Part shown: one piece after another, positions 28,812 through 36,775 of the stretch
Layout: each line of letters begins with the position of its first letter
How positions within the stretch are numbered: the first letter of the stretch is position 1
NCBI GenBank assembly: GCA_021802205.1
Contig: JAKAAT010000003.1
Coordinates: forward strand, 5,189 to 59,050
DNA length: 53,862 nucleotides
DNA from: Thermoplasmata archaeon
Lineage (GTDB): Archaea > Thermoplasmatota > Thermoplasmata > Thermoplasmatales > Thermoplasmataceae
Direction of reading: 5' to 3'
Notes under the pieces: model-generated
What the model saw: the letters and a program-made list of their open reading frames with translations, nothing else
Told to the model about the DNA's origin: nothing
Databases searched by the model: none
Translations under genes and position numbers: made by a program

Positions 28812-28930
28812 AATTTTGTAGATATTTACTCATATGGGGGGAGAATCGCCTGATTTAAAATGGAAAAGCATGAATGTGATTCTAATAAATAAATTTATAT
28901 AATGGAGTTTTATTAATAATCGATGTCTTG

Positions 28931-29344
28931 ATGACACTTATAGTTATAGGGATTCTGCACCATTATAATTCTGAAATTCAGAATAAAACAACATCTGCTA
29001 ATTACATTAATGTATCAAAAAAAATTCTAGAAATGTATAATGTACATTCAGGATGTCTTGTAGCAGGTGCAATAACGGATATAAACCGTGCTGCAGACCA
29101 GGAAAAACAAACAGACGTTGCAATGCCGGACCTGGGTATTTTGAACGGTACAAAGGTTAACATGGTCTTATTTGAAGGAGATGGTGATAAAGATTATCTA
29201 TTTTTTTCGAAATTTGTCTGGAATAAAATGGTAGGCTTTGCAATTTTTCCAGAAGAATATGAAATTAAACTTGAATTAAATACAATAATCTGCGGCTGGA
29301 AAAAATATAAATTATTTAATAAAGGTACTGTTATTGATAAATAG
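28931..29344 (+). CDS. Orphan protein in the Cdv locus, 137 residues
   Basis: I do not recognise the family. The ATG at 28931 is chosen over a TTG one codon upstream. It is soluble and mixed alpha-beta: a hydrophobic N-terminal strand (MTLIVIGILHHYN), a helix (about 23-38), SGCLVAGAITDIN, a Gly/Asp turn (FEGDGDKDYLFF) and a C-terminal beta part. It sits 7 nt upstream of the first Vps4 gene, with a Shine-Dalgarno-like GGTGAT in between, so the two are surely co-transcribed. By position it could be an accessory or membrane-recruiting factor for the Vps4/ESCRT-III system; this is inference only. Confidence 0.72.
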   Translation: MTLIVIGILHHYNSEIQNKTTSANYINVSKKILEMYNVHSGCLVAGAITDINRAADQEKQTDVAMPDLGILNGTKVNMVLFEGDGDKDYLFFSKFVWNKMVGFAIFPEEYEIKLELNTIICGWKKYKLFNKGTVIDK

Positions 29345-29351
29345 GTGATCT

Positions 29352-30455
29352 ATGAATTACGACGCAAAAATAAAAGAAATAAACGAATACCTGGAAAGAG
29401 CAATAAATTCTGAAACCAAGGGAAATAAGGATGAAGCTATAAAACTTTATAAAATCGCTTATGATAAAATCACGGAGCTAACTAAAACACTCCCCGGCGC
29501 CTTGAAAAGAAAAAAACAGGATCAGGCAGCCGCAATATTAAAAATTATAGAATCTCTTGATAAGGACTCAGTTACCACCGATAAGGCATCAGAGGGAAAG
29601 AAAATCCTTGCATCGCTGGACATTAGTGAACCGGAAATTCCTGATGTTACCTTCAATGATGTGGCAGGTTTAAACGACGTAAAAAATGAGATCATGTCAA
29701 AAATAATATATCCGATGAGATATAAAGAATTATCCGAGGAATATGATATAAACTTCGGGGGTGGAATGCTACTGTTCGGTCCTCCCGGTACTGGCAAAAC
29801 ATTCATAGTTAAGGCTATAGCTAATGAAGTCAAGGCTAATTTTATAAATGTAAACCAGTCATCCCTATCAAGCAAATTCTTCGGGGAATTTGAAAAAAAT
29901 ATATCCTCACTGTTCAAGGCAGCGTATCTACTGTCTCCTTCCATAATATTCTTTGATGAGATAGATTCCATGGTGCCCAGGAGAGATACATCAGATTCAG
30001 ACGCCTCCCAGCGTGGAGTTTCACAGTTATTGCAGGAAGTAGGAGGTCTAAATTCCCAGAAAAATAAAAATGTTTTTATTATCGCTGCCACAAATAACCC
30101 ATGGAAGATAGATGAAGCCATTATGAGACCCGGTAGATTTGATGTTAAAATATATGTTCCATTGCCGGATTATGAGGCAAGAAAAAAAATACTCGAGCTC
30201 AATCTCATGAAAGTTAAGGCTGTAAAAAACATTGATTATGATGTACTGGCAAAGAAAACCGAACATTATTCAGGTGCCGATATCGAATTTATTTGCAGAA
30301 AAACCCGCGAAAATAGTTTTATGGAGGCTGTAAAAATGGGTAAAAAAGTCTATATAGAAACAAATGACGTTCTCAATGTGATTTCTGGCATAAAACCATC
30401 TGTTGATGATGCATTAATAAAAAAATACGACGACTATCTGAAAACTATCAAATGA
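29352..30455 (+). CDS. cdvC: CdvC/Vps4-like AAA ATPase with MIT domain (copy 1)
   Basis: Hexameric AAA ATPase that disassembles ESCRT-III filaments. The 367-residue protein has an MIT three-helix domain (about 3-75), a linker, then the AAA core. Walker A is GPPGTGKT at 143-150, Walker B IIFFDEID at 198-205, sensor 1 ATNNP at 246-250 and the arginine-finger region RPGRF at 259-263. The C-terminal small domain ends with the Vps4-type helix (SGIKPSVDDALIKKYDDYLKTIK). It is preceded by GGTGAT as ribosome-binding site. The ESCRT-III gene follows after 60 nt. Confidence 0.92.
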   Translation: MNYDAKIKEINEYLERAINSETKGNKDEAIKLYKIAYDKITELTKTLPGALKRKKQDQAAAILKIIESLDKDSVTTDKASEGKKILASLDISEPEIPDVTFNDVAGLNDVKNEIMSKIIYPMRYKELSEEYDINFGGGMLLFGPPGTGKTFIVKAIANEVKANFINVNQSSLSSKFFGEFEKNISSLFKAAYLLSPSIIFFDEIDSMVPRRDTSDSDASQRGVSQLLQEVGGLNSQKNKNVFIIAATNNPWKIDEAIMRPGRFDVKIYVPLPDYEARKKILELNLMKVKAVKNIDYDVLAKKTEHYSGADIEFICRKTRENSFMEAVKMGKKVYIETNDVLNVISGIKPSVDDALIKKYDDYLKTIK

Positions 30456-30515
30456 TTAGAAACATGGGATTCTTATATAGCAAAATTTAATAAGTATTTA
30501 ATATTACATATTATT

Positions 30516-31157
30516 ATGGTTGGTTTTAAAATTCGAAAAAATTTCGAAGAAAGGGCTCTGGAAGGTCAATCAAAAATTAGAACGCAGATAGGGGCAATCA
30601 ACAGAGGTATACGTGATTATCAGAGAATCAGAGATGCCTATTATCAGGATGCTCTAACAGCCAGTCAACAGGGAAATACCCAGAAGGTTCAGCTATTTGC
30701 AAATAATGTGGCCCAGATTGATACAGCTATAGCCGGTCTTGAGGACATGAAACTTCTACTGGACAATGTATCTCTAACATTAAAATATATGACAACATCA
30801 CACACTATAAATTCTGCAATAGGTGACAGTGCAGATATACTGAGATTGAGCCAGGTTTCTGAAAAGGAGATAGCTCAATTCACTCAGGACCTAGAAAAAT
30901 CCATGACATTAAGCGAGCAGGCATCTGATATACTGATGAATCAGATAGAATCAATATCATCAACAGTAGCCTCAAGCTCACAGGTAAAAACCCCGAAGGC
31001 TCAGGATATTGTAAATTCTATGACTGAGAACAAAAGTTCTACTGATTATGTAGAATCCACTCCCCATACAGAAGCCAAACCTCTAACTGCAGAAGAAAAG
31101 CGCCTGGAAGATATAATAAATCAGGCCAAGAAAACCCAGGAAGAGCATTCAAATTAA
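30516..31157 (+). CDS. cdvB: CdvB-like ESCRT-III (Snf7 family) protein
   Basis: Filament-forming membrane-remodelling protein used in archaeal division or vesicle formation. It has 213 residues. The Snf7-like helical core covers about 1-150 with a basic first helix (KIRKNFEERALEGQSKIRTQIGAINRG), followed by a Ser/Thr-rich linker (151-188) and a C-terminal helix at about 190-208 (LTAEEKRLEDIINQAKK). That helix has the look of a MIT-interacting motif, which would dock on the MIT domains of the two Vps4 proteins. A TATA-like AAATTTAAT about 28 nt before the ATG gives it its own promoter. Confidence 0.88.
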   Translation: MVGFKIRKNFEERALEGQSKIRTQIGAINRGIRDYQRIRDAYYQDALTASQQGNTQKVQLFANNVAQIDTAIAGLEDMKLLLDNVSLTLKYMTTSHTINSAIGDSADILRLSQVSEKEIAQFTQDLEKSMTLSEQASDILMNQIESISSTVASSSQVKTPKAQDIVNSMTENKSSTDYVESTPHTEAKPLTAEEKRLEDIINQAKKTQEEHSN

Positions 31158-31253
31158 TTTTTTAGGATGAGAATATTATTAGAACGTAGAATTTAAAAAT
31201 TCTATATATTTTATTTAAGATGAATATTTGATTGATAATCATTATTCTAGCAT

Positions 31254-31335
31254 TTAGGGGCGGAAACCCTATGCATGAGGGCGTAAAGGAAGTCAGGACG
31301 TGCAATCCACGCAGCAATAAAACTTTATGCGTCCC
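31254..31335 (+). ncRNA. Candidate structured RNA between cdvB and the second cdvC
   Basis: The stretch is GC-rich against its AT-rich surroundings and densely self-complementary. TAGGG (31255-31259) pairs with CCCTA (31267-31271) across GCGGAAA; alternatively CCCT (31267-31270) pairs with AGGG (31278-31281). GGACG (31296-31300) pairs with CGTCC (31330-31334). A TATA-like tract at about 31203-31215 would start a transcript near 31236. It runs about 10 nt into the end of the convergent cdvC2 gene. No known RNA family is convincingly matched. A 3'-UTR or two-way terminator is an alternative. Confidence 0.45.
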
Positions 31336-32584
31336 GGAATTTTATATATTTGGCCAGAAGTTCATTGTTAACTGATGGTTTGCTGGCATTTACAACTTCT
31401 AAGATATCATTCTCTGTTATATTTCTTACAACGTCTGTTTTTGTGGCTTCTTTGAATACATTCTCCTTTGTTTTATTGCAAACGTATTTTATATCAGCAG
31501 CAGAGAAATTTTCTGTAATACTGGAAAGATAATCATAGTCCACCTCATCATGTATGGCGTTTTTTAAATACATTTCAAAGAGAAGTTTACGGGCTTTCAC
31601 ATCAGGTGGTGGAATATATATACGCTCTCCAAATCTTCCAGGTCTAAGGAAAGCCTCATCAATATCCCATGGATTGTTTGTTGCCCCTATGATTAACAAT
31701 GTATGTTTTCTAGCAACGATTCCATCCATTTCTGAGAGTAATGCCGGCACTGCCCTTTTCATATAACTGGAATTGGTTTTAGCCCGCTTAGGAGTAATGG
31801 CGTCGATTTCATCGAAGAATAATACTGCAGGGGAATGCTTTGATGCATATCTGAAAAGCGTTTCAATATTTTTTTCAAATCTCCCGAACCATTGATTGAG
31901 TAAATTGGAAGGATTTATGTTGATAAAGTATGCATGGGCTTCATGAGCTATGGCTCTTGCTATGAACGTTTTTCCATTCCCCGGTGGGCCATACATAAGA
32001 ATTCCCCCACCTGCACTGATATCATAAACCTTTGCGAGATCTTTTTTTACCAGAGGTAAAAGTATTTTGACCTTTACTTCATCCTTGACCATATCCAGTC
32101 CAGCAACATCATCGAATGAAATGTCAGGGATATTTATATTATCAATGCCCATTGCATCAAGAAATTCCTGATCCTCCGGAGTATTTTTCATGTTCAGGTC
32201 CTGTTCTTTAATAACTTTATTTTCATTATTAACCTGCATGGATTCTTTCTGGAGCTGATTTTGATCTGATTGTTCTGCTTCTATATTCATATCCTGCTCT
32301 TTATCGGGGTTATTAATCTCGCCCTTTCCACCGGATGCATCTATCTTATTTTCCTTAGAATTTTCCATATTATGGAGTTTCTCTTTTAGATTTTCTGCTA
32401 TGGTAAACATGGACTTTGCCTGTTGCTCCCTGTGTGCCGCCACTTCAGGATTTTCAACTTTTGATGATTCCAACAAGAGTTTCGCCGCTCCTGTATATAA
32501 TTCAATGGCCTCCCTTAACCGGTTATTATTTTCTGCTTCTTGCGCCTTCTTTATTAATAGGATAGAATCATCCACAAGGGTCAT
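31325..32584 (-). CDS. CdvC/Vps4-like AAA ATPase with MIT domain (copy 2)
   Basis: Second Vps4-type ATPase, 419 residues from the ATG at 32584; a TTG three codons earlier is possible. The MIT domain is at about 5-75. An unusually long acidic, Gln/Asn-rich linker (about 76-145) follows, then the AAA core: Walker A GPPGNGKT at 199-206, Walker B LFFDEID at 255-261, sensor ATNNP and RPGRF. The C-terminus (NASKPSVNNELLAKYIKFRDA) matches copy 1. The two copies differ in linker and many core residues, so this is an old duplication rather than a recent copy. It points toward cdvB from the other side. Confidence 0.9.
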   Translation of the reverse strand: MTLVDDSILLIKKAQEAENNNRLREAIELYTGAAKLLLESSKVENPEVAAHREQQAKSMFTIAENLKEKLHNMENSKENKIDASGGKGEINNPDKEQDMNIEAEQSDQNQLQKESMQVNNENKVIKEQDLNMKNTPEDQEFLDAMGIDNINIPDISFDDVAGLDMVKDEVKVKILLPLVKKDLAKVYDISAGGGILMYGPPGNGKTFIARAIAHEAHAYFININPSNLLNQWFGRFEKNIETLFRYASKHSPAVLFFDEIDAITPKRAKTNSSYMKRAVPALLSEMDGIVARKHTLLIIGATNNPWDIDEAFLRPGRFGERIYIPPPDVKARKLLFEMYLKNAIHDEVDYDYLSSITENFSAADIKYVCNKTKENVFKEATKTDVVRNITENDILEVVNASKPSVNNELLAKYIKFRDA

Positions 32585-32597
32585 AATATACAATACA

Positions 32598-32768
32598 ATG
32601 GAAATAATTAAATATTTCTCAAAGTTTAATTACAAATTTGTTGTTTCATTAATTTATACTGCTGTCTTATTATTCATAGCAGTTCTAGGGGCAACGGACA
32701 TTAGGAAACTATCCAGAAGAATCAATGTAATGGAAAAAACAATTTCTAAAAATCAACTTAAGACATAG
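32598..32768 (+). CDS. Small single-pass membrane protein, 56 residues
   Basis: A 56-codon frame begins 13 nt from, and divergent to, the second Vps4 gene. The sequence has a short basic N-terminus, one hydrophobic helix (about 14-31, VVSLIYTAVLLFIAVLGA), then a basic amphipathic segment with heptad spacing (DIRKLSRRINVMEKTISKN) suggesting a coiled coil. No family is recognised. By location it might be an accessory membrane anchor of the ESCRT-like system. No clear promoter is visible on its strand. Confidence 0.55.
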   Translation: MEIIKYFSKFNYKFVVSLIYTAVLLFIAVLGATDIRKLSRRINVMEKTISKNQLKT

Positions 32769-32810
32769 TAAAACTAATTTAGCATATATATTGACTAATT
32801 CAAAAACTCT

Positions 32811-32819
32811 TTATATATT
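32811..32819 (+). promoter_or_regulatory. TATA box of the trehalose gene cluster
   Basis: TTATATATT is centred about 22-24 nt before the ATG at 32837, as in other leaderless genes of the window. The following OtsA and OtsB genes are close enough to share this promoter. Confidence 0.5.
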
Positions 32820-32836
32820 ATAATGCTTTATTTCCA

Positions 32837-34678
32837 ATGGGATCATATAGGGGTTTACATAATATAAAGAATACATACAGTTCAGATTACCTCAAAATAA
32901 AGGATCACGGATTCATAGTAAACAACAGGACTGCCGCACTTGTAGGAATGGATGGCACGGTTGACTGGGCGTGTTTTCCTGATTTCAATTCAAATCCGGT
33001 TTTTGATTCAATTCTGGATGCACAGAAAGGTGGATATTTTAAAACAAAACCAATTGCAGCATGCCATGTAAACCAGTATTATGAGGAATTTACAAATATA
33101 CTTATTACAGAATTCATAAATGACAATCACGTTGTTTTGAGACTTACAGATTTCCTTCCAGTTTCCAGTTACAGTACCATAAATTTCCCTGAAATACATA
33201 GGTTTATCGAGGCACCATATTCCGATATCGATATTACAGTAGATGTGAAACCCGATTTCAACTTCGGTGCCGATCATGTAAAGATAACCGAAAACAGGTA
33301 CGGCTATCTCTTTTCCTCTAAAAATAATACACTGGGAGTTTCAACAAATTTGAAACTTAATAAGGGGAAAGGAGAGGTTTATAATAATATAACCATGAGG
33401 AAAGGGACATACCACTGGATCGTGGTATTGAGTGGTGTGAGGCAAATAGGAAGTGTTGAACAGTACAGTTCATATGACCGGCTTGAGGAAAGCAGGAATT
33501 ACTGGAGGTCATGGACAGGTAAAATAAATTACAGTGGTCTTTACTATGATTATGTTCTGAGGTCCGCACTTACACTGAAGGGGCTTTTCTATGAACCTAC
33601 CGGAATGATGGTTGCAGCTCCTACTACAAGTTTGCCGGAAATAATCGGCGGTGAAAGAAACTGGGATTACCGTTATACATGGATACGGGACACTGCATAT
33701 GTAATAGAATCACTTTCCCTTATCGGTCTGAAAGATGAAGCTTCAAAATTCCTGTATGATTTAATGGCTATAGTTCAGAAAGATTCAAAGGTAAGAACAA
33801 TATATCCGATTAATTCCGTAACCGATATTGATGAAACAGATGTAAATTTTTCAGGATATATGAATTCCCGCCCTGTAAGAATAGGAAATAAAGCTTCAGA
33901 TCAATTACAGATCGATCAGTATGGCTCAATTGTAGATGCGGTATTCCGCTTTTATGAGGCGGGCGGCCTGGTTACAACTTATCTATGGGATTTTATTATA
34001 GAAATACTCGATATCTTAAAGGATATATGGCAGGTTCCGGATTCCAGCATATGGGAATTTCGGGCTGAGCCCAGGCACTATATTTATTCAAAATTTATAT
34101 CATGGACTGCATTCCACAGGGCTATTATCATGGGAAAATCCCTTGGTTATCATGCGCCATACCGGGAATGGATGAAGTTCAGAAGAGAAATCAGGACAGA
34201 AATTATGGAGAAGGGATATAATTCAAATGTAAATGCATTTACACAGTATTACGGAAGTGACGAGGTGGATGGCTCCATTCTCAGAATGCCTCTCACCGGA
34301 TTTATCAAGGCTAGTGACCCGAAATTTCTTTCTACCCTGGAAAAGGTAGAAAAGGATTTAAAGAATAATGATGGAATTTTCATCAGGTACAGAAACGACG
34401 ATGGACTAACAGGTAAGGACAATGGATTTCTTTTACTGTCTTTCTGGTACGTGGAGGATTTAATCCTCATGGGCCGTATAAAGGATGCCAAGGAAACATT
34501 TGAGAATTTATTATCATATTCAAATCATTTAATGCTGTTCTCGGAGGAACTGAATTTTGATAATAGCAATGAAATGCTGGGGAATTTCCCGCAGGCTATC
34601 ACACATCTTGGTGTCATAAGAGCCGCTGTAAAATTGAACAGGGCCATGAGGAAAAAAGGTGCAAACTTCAATAAATAA
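32837..34678 (+). CDS. GH15 family glucoside hydrolase, probable trehalase
   Basis: The 613-residue protein has an N-terminal beta-sandwich domain (about 1-250) and an (alpha/alpha)6 barrel with the catalytic stretch GGERNWDYRYTWIRD. The likely general acid is E407 in IWEFR and the general base is E570 or E571 in SEEL, before the GNFPQAITH signature. GH15 relatives from Thermoplasma have been shown to hydrolyse trehalose rather than starch. Placement directly before OtsA and OtsB makes trehalase the best call; glucoamylase is the alternative. No signal peptide is present, so it is intracellular. Confidence 0.88.
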   Translation: MGSYRGLHNIKNTYSSDYLKIKDHGFIVNNRTAALVGMDGTVDWACFPDFNSNPVFDSILDAQKGGYFKTKPIAACHVNQYYEEFTNILITEFINDNHVVLRLTDFLPVSSYSTINFPEIHRFIEAPYSDIDITVDVKPDFNFGADHVKITENRYGYLFSSKNNTLGVSTNLKLNKGKGEVYNNITMRKGTYHWIVVLSGVRQIGSVEQYSSYDRLEESRNYWRSWTGKINYSGLYYDYVLRSALTLKGLFYEPTGMMVAAPTTSLPEIIGGERNWDYRYTWIRDTAYVIESLSLIGLKDEASKFLYDLMAIVQKDSKVRTIYPINSVTDIDETDVNFSGYMNSRPVRIGNKASDQLQIDQYGSIVDAVFRFYEAGGLVTTYLWDFIIEILDILKDIWQVPDSSIWEFRAEPRHYIYSKFISWTAFHRAIIMGKSLGYHAPYREWMKFRREIRTEIMEKGYNSNVNAFTQYYGSDEVDGSILRMPLTGFIKASDPKFLSTLEKVEKDLKNNDGIFIRYRNDDGLTGKDNGFLLLSFWYVEDLILMGRIKDAKETFENLLSYSNHLMLFSEELNFDNSNEMLGNFPQAITHLGVIRAAVKLNRAMRKKGANFNK

Positions 34679-34707
34679 ACTTTTTAATTATCAGGTATTA
34701 TATTTTC

Positions 34708-36039
34708 ATGGATAAGCTTCTTATTGTGACCAGCAGGGCACCCTTTTCTTACCGCACACAGGGAGGCAGGAATATCAGGGTATCTAACGTTGGAGGGGTT
34801 GCAACTGCCCTGAACAGTGTCCTCAAGAAGTACAGTGGAACATGGGTTTGCTGGGGTGATAGCAGAATCGATAGGGCGCATGAGGAAGAAGAGGTAGAAG
34901 GTTATACCATCCGGCGAATATACCTTACAGATAAAGAGAAGTTTGGATTTTATAACAGCTATTCTAATAGGGTGTTATGGCCACTTTTCCATTACTTCAG
35001 GAATAACATACAGCTGGATGCCACAGGGTTCAAATATTATTATATTGCAAATGAAAAATTTGCAGGTGCAATAATGGAAAAAATTGATAGCAAAACTACT
35101 ATCTGGATCCATGATTATCAGTTAATGATGATCCCATCAATACTTAGAAATATGGGTATCAATAATAATATTATATTTTCATGGCACATTCCATGGGTAT
35201 CACCCGAATTCTTTAGCATACTTCCGGAGGGGAGATTTCTTGCCAGGAGCGTTTCAAAGGCAAACCTGATAACATTCCATATACGGCTTTATGAAAAGAA
35301 TTTCCGGAACACGCTGGAATACAATAATATTAAGCCGGTCAATCATTTCAAAACGCTTTCCGTGCCTCTTGGCATCGATACCAAACTTTATAAACCACTT
35401 ACAGGAAAACACGGGCTTCATCACATGAAGAAGGTTTCTATTATATTTTCCATAGACAGGATGGATTATACAAAGGGCCTTATTCAGAGGGTAAAAGCCA
35501 TCGATAAAGTCCTGAGCTATAGAAGAGACCTTGCCGGAAAATTTGTATATTTAATGAATGTCACTCCCAGCAGGACAGGAATTCCAGAATATGATGAAAT
35601 AAAACGGCAGCTTGAAATGGAGATTGGCAGGGTGAATGGCCTGTACAGTACGTCCAGCTGGGTCCCTATAGTATATATGTACCGTAAGATACCATTCAAG
35701 TCTTTATTGACTATCTACTCAAATGGTGATATTGCCTTAATTACACCACTGGTTGACGGCCTCAATCTTGTGAGCAAGGAGTTTGTGGCAACAACCAGAA
35801 AAGGTGTTCTGATACTTTCTAAATTTGCAGGTGCAGCAGATGGATTGAAGGGTGCATTAATCGTGAACCCTAATAACATAAATGAAATAGCAAGTTCTAT
35901 AGTTCGGGCCCTGGAAATGAGCAAAGAGGAAAGAAAATTGAGGCTTGAAAAGATGAAAAAATATGTGATCACAAAGAATAGTAACTGGTGGTACAGAAGA
36001 ATTATAAATGTTGCTGACAGTAATTATGACAATGCATGA
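34708..36039 (+). CDS. otsA: Trehalose-6-phosphate synthase
   Basis: GT20 glycosyltransferase that joins UDP- or other NDP-glucose to glucose-6-phosphate. It has 443 residues, the length of single-domain OtsA. Motifs: SNVGGVATAL for the sugar-nucleotide side, WIHDYQLMMIP for the acceptor side, the DRMDYTKGL stretch at the domain boundary and TPLVDGLNLVSKEFVA at the donor site. It begins 29 nt after the GH15 gene and overlaps the OtsB gene, so synthesis and phosphatase steps are co-expressed. Donor nucleotide is not readable. Confidence 0.93.
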   Translation: MDKLLIVTSRAPFSYRTQGGRNIRVSNVGGVATALNSVLKKYSGTWVCWGDSRIDRAHEEEEVEGYTIRRIYLTDKEKFGFYNSYSNRVLWPLFHYFRNNIQLDATGFKYYYIANEKFAGAIMEKIDSKTTIWIHDYQLMMIPSILRNMGINNNIIFSWHIPWVSPEFFSILPEGRFLARSVSKANLITFHIRLYEKNFRNTLEYNNIKPVNHFKTLSVPLGIDTKLYKPLTGKHGLHHMKKVSIIFSIDRMDYTKGLIQRVKAIDKVLSYRRDLAGKFVYLMNVTPSRTGIPEYDEIKRQLEMEIGRVNGLYSTSSWVPIVYMYRKIPFKSLLTIYSNGDIALITPLVDGLNLVSKEFVATTRKGVLILSKFAGAADGLKGALIVNPNNINEIASSIVRALEMSKEERKLRLEKMKKYVITKNSNWWYRRIINVADSNYDNA

Positions 36040-36760
36040 AAATAAACTACTTGAACTTGCGAATGGTATAAAATATATGGCACCTCAGATTTTTCTGGAC
36101 TATGATGGAACACTTGTTCCCATAATCAAGGACCCGGAAATCAACCAGGCTGATTGTGAATTGATAGGCCTCCTATCTTCTATTGCCCGATCGTATGAAA
36201 CATATATAGTTACAGGCAGGGATGTAAGAGAAATAACTAGTTTTATAGGTGACTATAATATAATCGGACTTCACGGTGCGACCTTCCACATAAACGGGGA
36301 AACACTAGTAGTACCAGGCTTCCATGAATACGAAGAGTTATCATTGAAACTGTATGATGAAAATTATTATCTAGTAAATAAATTTCCCGGTCTTAGAATC
36401 TATAGAAAATCAGGTGGTGTATTATTTCATACAGGAAATATCACCAGTAAATCCATAAGAAAAGCAGTAATGGAGGAGGTTAAATCACTGGCATTACAGT
36501 ACAATATGGAAATGTACACCGGCATAGACATTTGTGAATTGAGAATACCCGGTGTTAATAAGGGCAGGGCAATTAAAATGGTGAGAAATGCTAACAGGCT
36601 GGCAATCATTATTGGGGATGATGCCACAGACGAAGACGCTTTTCAAATGAATCCCGATGCCATTACAATAAAGGTGGGAAATCAGGATACCTTGGCCAGA
36701 TACAGTATAAGCTATTCCTCCGTAAGATCATTTTTGCGGGCGCTGATCACTGAGCCATGA
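36008..36760 (+). CDS. otsB: Trehalose-6-phosphate phosphatase
   Basis: HAD-superfamily phosphatase that releases free trehalose. It is a 250-residue protein if it starts at 36008; in-frame ATGs at 36026 and 36032 give shorter overlaps with OtsA and are equally likely. The nucleophile motif DYDGT (D31 and D33) sits in FLDYDGTLVP. The C-terminal Mg-binding motif IIGDDATDEDAF and the cap domain are intact. Functional pairing with OtsA follows from the overlap. Confidence 0.92.
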   Translation: MLLTVIMTMHENKLLELANGIKYMAPQIFLDYDGTLVPIIKDPEINQADCELIGLLSSIARSYETYIVTGRDVREITSFIGDYNIIGLHGATFHINGETLVVPGFHEYEELSLKLYDENYYLVNKFPGLRIYRKSGGVLFHTGNITSKSIRKAVMEEVKSLALQYNMEMYTGIDICELRIPGVNKGRAIKMVRNANRLAIIIGDDATDEDAFQMNPDAITIKVGNQDTLARYSISYSSVRSFLRALITEP

Positions 36761-36775
36761 TATGTTTCCAATATT

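Noticed and set aside
28783-28833. N-terminal extension of the N-acylamino acid racemase
   Set aside because: The extra 17 codons cover the TATA region and are not part of the enolase-superfamily fold.
29522-30121. 199-codon minus-strand ORF inside the first Vps4 gene
   Set aside because: Long only because of codon bias on the opposite strand; the Vps4 frame has complete AAA motifs.
31254-31335. RNase P RNA, SRP RNA or cobalamin riboswitch
   Set aside because: GGAAGTC and the GGACGTGCAATCC hairpin faintly recall conserved segments of these RNAs, but the remaining conserved regions are missing. A full-length RNase P or SRP RNA would also have to run through the cdvC2 coding sequence.
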